Shown here: piece by piece, positions 1-9,929 of the stretch | Numbering within the stretch: the stretch's first letter is position 1 | How the letters are laid out: each line of letters opens with the position of its first letter | Source of the DNA: Erodium maritimum | Taxonomy: Eukaryota > Streptophyta > Magnoliopsida > Geraniales > Geraniaceae | Length of the DNA stretch: 64,000 bases | Reading direction: 5' to 3' | NCBI GenBank assembly: GCA_963921825.1 | Contig: OY997595.1 | Span: 15,369,228 to 15,433,227 of the forward strand | Program-made: the position numbers and the translations under genes | The notes under the pieces: generated by a model | What the model saw: only the letters and a program-made list of their open reading frames with translations | Databases searched by the model: none | Told to the model about the DNA's origin: nothing

Positions 1-1614
1 CCAAGGCCCGAAGGTGTTCACGTCAAAGAACTTGTACATGAGAAGCTTTTGAGTATTCAAGCAAACACCTCTCATGAGGACTTGTTGGGACAAATGGAAG
101 AAAATGAGCTGTTGGGAGGGTTCAAGTCCGAGAAGAATGAGGAACTACCAAGGAACTTGAGTCATATGGTGGTGGAACAAAGGCAAATATGGATATAGCT
201 AAGAGGAAGGCCAACCGTAAGGTCAAACTACGCACCAAAAAATGGTCAAGTGGCTCGAGGGCGTTGGGAAGGAAAGAAGACTTCTCAACAGAGGGACAAA
301 AGGGAAATGTGTTGTTGAGCCTTCATCGAAAATATTACGCGAAGGTAGATCTTTTGGATCGGGCCAAGCTATTGGATATTGTGATGGAAGATTGCAACTT
401 ACATGGACCGTCGAGGGAGGACCATCTTAGAGGACGTCAAGTTGCAAAAGAAGGGGCGGAAAGGTGGCATGGTGGAAATGCTAACACTAGGTATTGCTTC
501 AAGGAGGCAACAAAAGGGAGGATTCAAGAGAAAACGAGGTACGATCAATTGGTTGACCCCATTAAGGATTGTACTAAGCAAGGAAACTATGGTTTAGAGG
601 CATTGCATAAGGACCCGGGAGATTTAAGGCAAGGATCGTCCCAATCACTTATTGTGGTGCAAAGAGATCATGAGGAGGAACCACAAAGTGGAGGAAAAGA
701 TAACCAAGGACTTGGCGTTAGGGGCCGAACATTGGGGACAAGCGCTCGCTTTGGTGGGGAGGAAGTCACGAACCGAGAGTTTGACCATATTGGGCCTCAG
801 TCCTAGACGCAGGCGGGACGAGTGTATGCGTAGGCTTGGACGACAAAGTGTATGCGAGCTAAGGCTCGACGTGCGAATATGGGCTTGATTGTCCGGACGT
901 AAGAATTGGTTGCACGCATGGACAAGGCCGCACAAATTATGGACGTCCAGACATAAGGAGCAAAACAAGGGATAAGTCCAAAGGAAAACTAAGGGAGAAA
1001 TGGGCCCGACCCTAGAGTGATATGGGCTCGGCCCAAGAGAGAAATAGACTCGACCCAATGAAGGAGAGGCGCGACCTAGAGGAAGAAAGGAAGAAGTCTT
1101 CGTTGACTTGGTCTCGTTGGAGGGATACGATATATTCAAAAGGAGGATCGAATGAGGTCTCCTTATTGGATGAAGATAATGATAAGAAATATCCAAGATA
1201 GAGATAAGGATGATCCAAGATAAGGATAAGAAGATCCAAGATAGTGATAAGAAGGTTTCGATAAGTAGATCGGATCGAAACTCTTTGTTGTTGTTATCCA
1301 AGATTGTAGTGATCTTGGATAGAGTAGTACAAATAGGGGATGAACCCCTCAGTGTTAAATAACCAATTCATTCATTATTTCCTTTATGCAAAAGCTCTCT
1401 CTCTCTCTCTCTCATGTTGTTGTGTTTTCCACTAGCTCTAGTTGTTTATTTAAGTTTCCGCAAGTGTATCCTCTAGCCTTGTTAAGCTAAGTTAATAGCT
1501 TGAACAAGATAGAGTGGTGTTAAGGCTGATCACAAGGCTTTTTAAGCTAAGGATAATATCTTGAACGTGGTTGTGAGAGGCACAAATCGTAGGTTGAAAT
1601 CCGGTCCCGTGACA
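1..1614 (+). mobile_element. 3' end of an LTR retrotransposon, including its 3' LTR
   Basis: The right edge is LTR-like: the block ends at 1614 in CCCGTGACA and no primer-binding site follows, so this should be a 3' LTR with the element body to the left of the window. Inside it lie short direct repeats of about 22 bp ending in ATCCAAGATA (about 1168-1245), a CT-rich run near 1392-1412, and a TATA-like stretch near 1330. An open frame at 189-806 (205 codons) matches nothing I recognise and is probably non-coding retrotransposon DNA. A separate frame at 1-197 may be the end of a polyprotein, but I see no pol motif in it. I could not place the 5' boundary of the LTR. Confidence 0.5.
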
Positions 1615-2613
1615 CTTTATAGCCCAAATTATGTGTACTTTTATCTTTATTCATATAATTGGTTTATACTGTGTGATCTGAATAGTCACATGAAAATTGT
1701 AAGTTTAAAAATTAGATATGAAAATTAAAATTAACTATTTTTTTGAAAATGTTATAATCTATTAATCATTTCAAAAATAGAAACACCAATACCATAAAAT
1801 AAACCTTAACATGCGAGGTATAGGTCGGAGACCCCCTTTCAAAATATGTGTTCCGACACACTAGGCTAAACATCATACTCCTAAAACATCTAGAAGTTAC
1901 ACGACAACACAAGATTCGCTCAAACACGCAAGACCAATGTTCTAAATACCCTTTCAGGTAGTTGTCTTGGCTTGCGGAAAGGTGACCTAATTCACCCCAA
2001 GGAACATGACCCCCCTAAATAGGGCCACCACTAGGTTGGGAGGATAGTTCCACAAATCCCCCAACCCTAGTACCACCTATCATGGCTCTCGACGAGATTG
2101 TTTTGCAGCCTTCGTCGATTTCCTCGATGATGGGTGAAATGCCCATCCCTGGCATCTGGTTCAACATCCATAAATTTAAAGACTCGCTACTTGATTCTAT
2201 TCTTTATCGCAACTACTCGTTGTACTTTCTCTCGAGCAAGCTCTTTTACATTTTTGGCCCTACATGGGCTCCTTTTGGTTGCTTTCTAACTCTGATCATC
2301 CTTCTTCATCTTCCACGGTCTTGTAGTAGTTTCCTTTGTCTGATCACTACCCTCTAAGATCTTGTGCTAGGGACTAGCATATGATGAAGCTATGGAATCT
2401 GAGAAGGTGTCTCCTATGGCAACGCTGTCCATCCTACATGGTTGGGCTCAATACCCAGAGTATGTAAAATCATCAAATGTTCTAGGTTAGGCAACACTGT
2501 AGGTTGGATGGTTATCGGGATTTGGTTAGATACTACCGACCCCTTCTCGAATCCTACTTCCAACTCCCATGCCAATGACGGGGAACTCCTACCACTATGT
2601 TCTTTAGGAAAAA
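1615..2613. other. Intergenic or LINE-derived DNA, no gene recognised
   Basis: AT-rich sequence to about 1800, then mixed sequence. The right half may be the downstream part of the LINE ORF1 that begins at 3986 on the minus strand, but I see no conserved motif in it. The frames at 2082-2357 and 2442-2867 on the plus strand look like chance frames. Confidence 0.3.
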
Positions 2614-3986
2614 CTATAGATTGGACCTCTTTAGATCTCTATATAAGAGCTCTTTCCCCGTCACGACTAGCACATCCTTTGAGAAAGGAGCTAAGCGGAA
2701 TGATCTTATTCGGTCGAGATAACCCTGCACGTAAAAAAAAGAGTTCGGGACCCCAAGGGTTCTCATTAGAGAATTTGGAGCAGGGGGTGGCACGACTTCC
2801 CAATCTGACCGGAAGTATCCATCCGTACGGACAGACGGTGGTGCACGGAGGGAGTCCCCGTATCTAACTACAAGCTGCTCTACCCCCGAAATGGCTGCCA
2901 TACAATCTCAGTTTAGGTGTACAAGCCGGCCACACCGAAAATAGAAGTTGGGTAGCTTCTCATATTGTAGTTGGACCGTAAACGACGCCACTAGCCCCTC
3001 AAACCGGAGCTTAAGGTTTCTCCGAAACGCTCGAGTGGAGTCCAATTCTACATGGAGCCAAAAGAAAATGTCCCAGCCCCTAGGCTGAACCGGGTTGTCT
3101 CATCTTCTCACTTAAACTTCCTTTCCCAAGTTTGAGACAATGAAATCTCTCATTTAGGATGTTCTAGCTTCTACCGGAATATCGTAAGCTCTTACTGACA
3201 TACGAATATGTCGAAAGATTAACGTTTCCGGTTGAGTGCGCGCTGATAAAGGAGTGAGGATCAGTACAACCCCATAGAAGAACCATTGTTCTCTAGCTCT
3301 AATACCTTCCAACGTAGCTTGGGACGGGAGGAAGAAAGAAACAATCTTTTCCGTGAGAGGTTGGAACGTAAGACCTCGTACATCCCAAGTATTATCTATT
3401 AAACCATGTAGGGTTCGTGGTCTTACCCGTTTATTAATAAGAAGACGACCTATAAGAGCAAACTGGTAACGAGCGTCATCCATAAATGGGACCGTGTTGG
3501 CTGGGACGTCGATGACCACGTCGTCATCATCAAAATTATCATTTTGCTCCTCCCCTATAGTCATGCCAGTTAGTTCTGCTTGAATATCCTCAAGCTGGTT
3601 TGGTATGATATTTGTTGCTGGAGAAGGAGGAGAAGCGGAGGTAGAGGCTTGAGATCAAAGATTCGGCCTTTCTCCCAAGAGAGACCCCTTTTCATGTAGC
3701 CTTGGAGGCCCGGGAATACTCGAAATAGTGGAGGTTTTGTCTGGATAAGTGTTCAGATGCACCTTGGGAGGGGTGAGTATAGTGGCAGTGAAAGAGGGGT
3801 ATTTGAAGCTGGGGGTTAGGGAACCGGGGCTTGTTGGGTAATAATCGATGGAGGTGAAGACTTAGGAGGTTTTGTCGAGGATGAGAAAGGTGGAGAAAAT
3901 GAAGAAGGTGAAGAAATCGAGGGTGAGAGAAGCTCCATGGAGCTCCGACCAGAGTAGAAGGAAGGAAAAGGAAGACAAGACGCCAT
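2614..3986 (-). pseudogene. LINE ORF1 remnant (DUF4283-like domain plus zinc knuckle)
   Basis: This is the nucleic-acid-binding first protein of a plant L1-type LINE, broken by frameshifts and a stop. The likely start is the ATG at 3986 (MASCLPF...), followed by a Ser/Pro-rich N-terminus. The segment at 3154-3564 fits the DUF4283 pattern: FALIGRLL near its start, then NTWDVRGLTF, REQWFFYGVVLIL, and HIRMSVRAYDIP at its end. After a frameshift, 2911-2964 encodes YEKLPNFYFRCGRLVHLN, a zinc knuckle of the plant LINE type whose first cysteine has become tyrosine. The frame at 2614-2901 continues with RYGDSLRA. The family assignment rests on these motifs. The copy is dead and the 3' limit is uncertain. 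Confidence 0.75.
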
Positions 3987-4262
3987 CACTACAAGTTTCA
4001 GAAGAAGAGAGAAGTGTGAGATACTTTTGACAGAGAGCACACAGAAGAGGGGCTCAAGACTCCAATTCTCAATATTTCTTACTTATATTATAAAACCAAA
4101 TATAATCATTATAACAAAGGATAACCTTATAAAAACATCATGATCTTGACACGTTTTTAATTTAAATACAAAGAGTTTTAAACTTTTTCATTTAACTATA
4201 TGTATCATTAGGCGTAAGTAGGAAAAAAACTCTCCCCCACCTAAACCCTAACACAATTTTTT
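3987..4262 (-). other. LINE 5' leader and AT-rich flank
   Basis: About 80 bases upstream of the LINE ORF1 start read as a pyrimidine-rich leader on the minus strand. From about 4075 the sequence becomes AT-rich and featureless up to the next repeat. Confidence 0.3.
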
Positions 4263-5275
4263 TTGGATTACAGTCGCCACCGGTGGCCACCGTGGTTCCA
4301 ACCATCGTGGCAGTCGGTGGATCTCTTTCCCTATCTCATTTCATTTCCTGTCATACCCGTCCTCGAGTCCCTGCCTCCCACCGTCGTCCTACGTCATGTT
4401 CTCCCTAGCCTCCTCCATGGTCGCTTCGTATCGAGACTGTCTGGAGTCACAATCCTTCCCTGTTTCTCTGGACAGATATCCACCCCCATGTCCTTAAGCC
4501 GGTTGTTCGATCTCACTCTCCGGCGTCATGTCAGTACGTTCTGCCTCCCCAGTTAGTTCTTTAGGCTACGCCTCCCCCTTTACTCAGCCCCCACAATCGA
4601 GCTCCTCCGACGGATCCGCTGTCTTTCCGGCCATAGCTTCCTCCCTCGCCATGAACCTCATCTAGATCTGAGCTTCACTCCCCCGAGACGAGCCTCGTCA
4701 GAAAGGGCTTAGTTCCAGCAGAAATGATGGACCTTCCCCACTGTTCCGACAATACATCAGCGCCATCCTCAGTGTTTCTCCGCCCTGTCGTTGGACTGCC
4801 TCTCACCGAGTCTAAGAGACGGCAACCTTTCACCGAGTCTAAGAGATTACAATGAGCCACCAAGGCTATTCCAAAACCAATCTCCACAATTTAGGACTTC
4901 TTGTACGAGCTGTTTGGAGAAGGTTTTGGAGCAATACAATCGATGCACTTGGGATCCGGGGGGGAGGGACGACATGATGTGACCAGAGGTGGCTCGGGAC
5001 AACCGGAAGAGCAACACATCAAATTTCCCTATTTTATTGCACTTTTGTTTTTAGTCTGGAGCATTTTATCTGGATTTACGTTTGGACTTTTAGTTTTGTG
5101 TTTTGTTTATTTGAAATGCTGATAAGGGGATGTCCTCAAGTTGTGTCTACGAAATAAAGTAGGCTTTTTCTACGGATCCATGAGAGCCGAGTTAACTACG
5201 ACCATCTTAGATATTGTTCTGGAGCCTAGGGCTTTTTAGCCCTACTACATATTGTTTTTTTTACAATAATGCACT
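4263..5275 (+). mobile_element. Retroposon-like repeat (non-LTR, unclassified)
   Basis: GC-rich at its left end and AT-rich at its right end, like the retroposons at 16089-16967 and 22898-24153. The stretch at about 4907-4960 is clearly similar to the reverse complement of 16441-16495, sharing GGAGAAGGTTTTGGA and TTGGGATCCGGGG. I found no convincing target duplication. The small frames in it are not conserved proteins I know. Confidence 0.4.
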
Positions 5276-5292
5276 TCCTCATGTTATTCGTT

Positions 5293-5313
5293 TATATATA
5301 TATATATATATAT
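5293..5313. repeat. (TA)n microsatellite at the left edge of the MITE cluster
   Basis: Uninterrupted TA dinucleotides directly before the first terminal repeat. Similar runs lie at 5521-5552, 6041-6057 and 6296-6320, always at unit borders or at an internal junction. Confidence 0.9.
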
Positions 5314-5515
5314 GGTAGCTATCCAGTAAAAACCACCCTTATTGTGCAAACTACGAACTCACCAGGTGCTGACACGTGGCGCGCACAGTGCTGATAGTTT
5401 GCGCAGCACGGTGCTAATAGTTTGGGACTATTAGCACTGTGCGACCAAACTATTAGTATTGTTCGCGCCACGTGTCAGCGCCTGGTGAGTTCGTAGTTTG
5501 CACAATAAGGTGCAG

Positions 5516-5554
<39 letters not shown>

Positions 5555-5668
5555 CCACGTGTCAGCATCTGGTGCGCTCTGCTGACATCACTTTGGGGGG
5601 ATCCTATGGCTCTCATGGGTTCGTAGTTTGCACAATAAGGGGGGGTTTGTACCTGATACCAATCCTAT
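5314..5668. mobile_element. MITE unit A
   Basis: Begins GGTAGCTATCC and ends with the inverted counterpart reading CCTGATACCAATCC. Its left 200 bases form a near-palindrome centred near 5424. A (TA)n tract at 5521-5552 interrupts the second half, which suggests that one unit inserted into, or recombined with, another at a TA tract. Confidence 0.7.
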
Positions 5669-5675
5669 ATATATA

Positions 5676-6045
5676 GGGTAGCTATCCAGTAAAAACCACC
5701 CTTATTGTGCAAACTACGAACTCACCAGGTGCTGACACGTGGCGCGCACAGTGCTGATAGTTTGCGCAGTACGGTGCTAATAGTTTGGGCGCACAGTGCT
5801 GATAGTTTAGCACAGTGCCAAACTATCAGCACCGTGCGCCCAAACTATTAGCACTGTGCGCGCCACATGTCAGCACCTGGTGAGTTCATAGTTTGCACAA
5901 TAAGGCGCGGTGTTTTATATATTTATTGTCCACGTGTCAGCATCTGTTGCGCTCTGCTGACATCACTTTGGGGGATCTTATGGCTCAGATTGGTTCGTAG
6001 TTTGCACAATAAGGGGTGGTTTGTACCTGATACCATCCCTATATA
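5676..6045. mobile_element. MITE unit B
   Basis: Begins GGTAGCTATCC and ends GATACCATCCC, followed by (TA)n. It has the same inverted arms as unit A, with the palindrome centre near 5820. Confidence 0.7.
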
Positions 6046-6057
6046 TATATATATATA

Positions 6058-6298
6058 AGTAGGGTTGGTATCAGGTACAAACCACCCCTTATTGTGCAAA
6101 CTACGAACTCACCAGGTGCTGCGCGCGCACAGTGCTGACACGTGGCGCGCATAGTGCTAATAGTTTGGGCGCACAGTGCTAATAGTTTGGCACTGTGCTA
6201 AACTATCAGCACTGTGCGCCCAAACTATTAGCACTGTGTGCGCGCGTGGTCAACACGGTCACGCACGCGGGCAGAGGCGCGCGCGAAGCGGCCACGTA
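6058..6298. mobile_element. MITE unit C (truncated)
   Basis: Identical, as far as I can read, to the first 240 bases of unit D, but cut off at GCGGCCACG where a (TA)n tract begins. It therefore lacks its right terminal repeat. Confidence 0.75.
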
Positions 6299-6320
6299 TA
6301 TATATATATATATATATATA

Positions 6321-6668
6321 AGTAGGGTTGGTATCAGGTACAAACCACCCCTTATTGTGCAAACTACGAACTCACCAGGTGCTGCGCGCGCACAGTGCTG
6401 ACACGTGGCGCGCATAGTGCTAATAGTTTGGGCGCACAGTGCTAATAGTTTGGCACTGTGCTAAACTATCAGCACTGTGCGCCCAAACTATTAGCACTGT
6501 GTGCGCGCGTGGTCAACACGGTCACGCACGCGGGCAGAGGCGCGCGCGAAGCGGCCACGTGTCAGCATCGCGCGCGCTCTGCTGACGTCACTTTGACCGC
6601 ATCCTGTGGCTTAGATTGGTTCGTAGTTTGCATAATAAGGATGGTTTTTACTCGATAGCTACCCTATA
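6321..6668. mobile_element. MITE unit D (complete)
   Basis: Runs from GGTTGGTATCAGG to the inverted terminus reading CGATAGCTACC at about 6660, then TATATA. Its left part duplicates unit C with a period of 263 bp. Confidence 0.75.
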
Positions 6669-6670
6669 TA

Positions 6671-8195
6671 GGTATGCATTCATGCGTTACATATATGTGT
6701 AAATGTTACTTGTTATCTTATTTTAAACCCTTTGATCAGCTGAAATGAATGGAGTAGATTAAAATGGCATACAGCCGTAATTATTATAAACTTTATTTTG
6801 TTTTTTGTAATTTTACTTATCAGAAGGGTATTACAGTAATTCTACCCACATAATTTCCTAACCCTAGTCCCTTATTTCACGTGCAAACTAATATTCACAA
6901 TCAAATCTCTCTCATCCTCCCTTATCAGCCACACCCTCTCCCGCAGCCATCCCCTTCTCTCCACGCCGTGCTCAACGAGAAGAAGAAACGGTCGTTCTTC
7001 TCTCTCCACTCTCTCATCGGTCGTTCATCTTCGGTCCGGTAACGAGCGTTGTTGATTTCCTTGGTTTGGGTTCGCAAGCCGACGCTGGCGTGAAGCTCTC
7101 CATAGCAGATCTGAAAGGAAACTCAGTCGTATCTCCGGCTTGAAGCTCGCCGCCGGAGGAGAACGCGTCCGCCGCTGTTCCTCGACGGAGAAGGATCTGG
7201 CAGCCATGAGAGCTGCCGTGAAGCTCGAGTCAAGCCATTGCGACCGAGCCCTAGAAACCGCCGTGAAGCGTGGCCTCTTCCGCCACCGTGACTCACGGCG
7301 TGAACTATCCACTCTTAGCCGATCAGGGTTGTCGAGGACCACCACCGGCGAAAGCTGCCGTGAATCACGCGTCCTCCGCCGCCGTCAATCACACACCTCC
7401 GGTGAGGTTGTGGCTCAGATCTGATAATTATTTTCATTTTGATTTTTATTCTGTAATTTTAGGTGTAATATTCATAACTGTTAAGTGTATTTTTTTCGTA
7501 ATCTCTTGATTTGTGTTCTGATATTTCTGTAATTATTGGTATAGTAATTTGTGATGTGTAATATAGTAGTGTGTATTTTTTTAGTTTGCTGATATGATCT
7601 TGGTTAAATATGTGAATATATGGATATGAAAGATATTACGTTTTGGTTTCCAAATTTGTAGCAGCACATATGGAAATCTGTAATAGCAGAATCATAAATG
7701 TGTAACATTGATTTAAAATATATGTAACATAACACTCAAATATTTATAATATCAGAATTAGAAATGTGTAACATTTATTTATAATATTGTAACATCACAT
7801 TCAAATATATGTAATATCATATGCATAGATTTATAATATTGATTCCAAAGTTGGAAGATTGATACGAAATTTGAAACGTCAATATAAACATTCTGTAATA
7901 CCGAGATAAATATTTGTAATATTACACATAATATTCTATAACTTTAATTATGAAGTATGAAAAAACAATTGAAAATTTAAAATAAAAAAAATCATATTTG
8001 AAAAGTAAAAAAAAATCTGTGATAAAACATTAAGAGAGATAGAGTTACTAAATTACCCTTTTGTTATTTTTCTATTTTAATTGTGGATAATTAAGACATA
8101 AAATCTACAACCATTGGATATAATACATCTAATGGTTCATATTAAGGTAACAAGTAACAAAATTGACTATGGTAACACATGAAAGTGCCCTTATA
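6671..8195. mobile_element. Terminal-inverted-repeat DNA element with exon-like GC-rich core
   Basis: The left end (about 6671-6760) and right end (about 8110-8195) are inverted copies of each other, sharing TTCATG.GTTAC, TGTTACTTGTTA and TTAAACC or TGAACC, in all about 60-90 bp of degenerate repeat. Both sides abut TATATA. The core at about 6890-7430 is GC-rich and reads like plant 5' UTR and first-exon DNA, ending in a splice-donor-like GGTGAGG at 7400, but I recognise no protein. The right half is AT-rich with a repeated motif (listed separately). A Mutator-like element with a captured gene fragment is possible; that is inference. Confidence 0.45.
7460..7945 (+). repeat. Dispersed TGTAAYAT motif array
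   Basis: About a dozen short near-copies of TGTAA(C/T)A(T/G) or TATAATAT occur at spacings of 15-40 bp, for example around 7698, 7723, 7756, 7767, 7790, 7810 and 7915. They lie in the non-coding right half of the preceding element. Subterminal motif arrays of this kind are transposase or antisilencing-factor binding sites in some plant DNA transposons; that role here is a guess. Confidence 0.4.
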
Positions 8196-8309
8196 TATAT
8201 ATATAAGTATTTATTTCATTTAAAACTTTAGAATAAATCATTTACATATTACATTTATTTATTATTGTTTTAAAATTCAATTAATAAACTTTTGAAATTT
8301 AAAATTCAA

Positions 8310-8670
8310 GTTGTTATGTTGAATTCCACTACTCCTAAAACTTCTCCACGTTTCTGATTTCGTAACCCATTTTTCTATTTTCGAAATCAGATGTAGTAGT
8401 TACGTTTTGAGAGAGTGGTGTGGAGAAAAAACAGAGAAGAAAAGAAAAGAAAATGAGAGAAAAGTGAGTTCTGATTTTCGGTGTTAGCACACAAGGGTTT
8501 TGGGAAGAGCTTGTTGGTGTGGATACCTGAAGAGGACATATTCTTTTGAAGACGTCTCGACATCGTCAAGCAATCAGAGTGCTCTTGGTCCCTGTCTCGA
8601 ACCAGGTTCGAAACTACAAGAGGTAATCTCCATTTAATTTTCGTATGTCGGTTTATTCTGAATTACATGG
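8310..8670 (+). mobile_element. Possible Ty1/copia LTR fragment
   Basis: The segment contains GGTGTGGATACCTGAAGAGG, CATCGTCAAGCAATCAGAG, GTGCTCTTGGT and CTACAAGAGGTAATCTCC in an order that, from memory, resembles the R/U5 part of a plant copia LTR. No primer site, gag or pol is adjacent. It could equally be a gene-derived 5' UTR. Confidence 0.3.
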
Positions 8671-9890
8671 ATCCTAAGGAACTTCTACGGATTTTACAAT
8701 TTCCGATGCGTTTTTGGCACCCTAGAATCCTTCAGCCCGAGGTTAAGTCCCGGATCCAACGTCACATGGGCACCCCGTCCTCTAAGCAGTCCATCCTTAG
8801 GTCTCAGATCCAACGCCAGTGGGGTGGGACCAACGTTCCCCCAAAGTCCGATCAGTGTCGCGCCATCTTCTAGAGTCCCTTCTAGAGCAGCGTCATCACT
8901 TCGGTCCTTGGTCCTTCGACCAGCTCCGCAAGCAATCCTCCCGGAGAGCTACCCGTCCCTCTTGAGCCGTCGTGCCCAGGATCCTGCAAGAGTAACCATA
9001 TGGGCCAACATCACCCGTCCGCGCAAAATCGGCCCGTCACCAAGCTTAGGCCAATGCCCTAACGTAGCTCATCCGTAGGGATCCTGGACCCTACGTCGCC
9101 TCCGCGACCGCTGCAGACGATACGCTCCAAGGGAGACGCCCCCGCCTCTGGCACGACCGTGCGACCCAACGAGTGCCCCGCTGCAGCCTGTACCATCGCC
9201 CTCCAGACTGTCACCAGAGCAAGGTCATGGTAAGGTCGGATAAGCAAAGGCAGGTTCGGTCTGGTTGAAGCCCCCCAATAGCATGGGGCAGACACCACAT
9301 GTGGCCGCCGCCGTAGAATACTGAGGCGAAATTCCCCACGCGGAGGAGGCGGCGGGTCCAGCCCATCCTCCGAGTGCCGCGATGGGAGGGGGAGTGACCA
9401 GGGTGTCATGAAACGCGAAACCAGAGTCGGTGATGTGTGGAAGGAGGAGGGAGTGAAGGTGGGTGACGATGGCCAAACCCTACGAGTTTTATCCCCCACA
9501 CTAGCGTGGTCTGAGAGGGGACTGACCGGATGGGACTGGGAAGTACCAAGCCGGCCCTCCCAAAGAAAGCGGCACCGACTGACGAGGACCCAGACGACAC
9601 AACGACGACAGTATCAGGAAGCATCATAGCGACATGCTAGAGCTAAGGGTCCCAAACAAGACAACAATAATATTTTCCTGTAATGAAATAATTAAATGAT
9701 TCTTTATTGCATGTTGAGTCATTGCTGAACCAACCCCTCTTTTTCGTATAGAAAAAACTGACAGTCAAATATATACTTGGAGGAGAAGCTTCAAATAGTC
9801 TAAGTTTGCCCATATATTATATATTTTAAATGAATTTTGTACGTTGTAAACTCAAAAACAGAGCACATAATTGAAATAGTATAGCTGTAT
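8671..9890. other. GC-rich degenerate repeat DNA, then AT-rich spacer
   Basis: 8671-9640 is GC-rich, with many short frames on both strands and none recognisable. A TGTAATGAAATAATT stretch near 9679 looks like the 3' end of a plus-strand non-LTR element. 9700-9890 is AT-rich spacer. Confidence 0.3.
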
Positions 9891-9894
9891 AGAG

Positions 9895-9919
<25 letters not shown>

Positions 9920-9929
<10 letters not shown>

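Larger units (their letters stand above)
5276..6668. mobile_element. Cluster of foldback MITEs inserted in (TA)n microsatellites
   Basis: Four related units, each beginning or ending with variants of a terminal inverted repeat (GTAGCTATCC.GTAAAAACC or GGTTGGTATCAGGTACAAACC) and all sharing TTATTGTGCAAACTACGAAC. Each unit is flanked by, or joined through, runs of TA. Arms rich in GCACAGTGCTAATAGTTTGG fold back on themselves. No protein is encoded. Insertion into TA repeats is the behaviour described for the rice Micron elements; whether this is the same lineage is unknown. Confidence 0.8.

Noticed and set aside
189..806. 205-codon plus-strand frame
   Set aside because: No domain or motif recognised; it lies directly upstream of LTR sequence and overlaps other frames of similar length.
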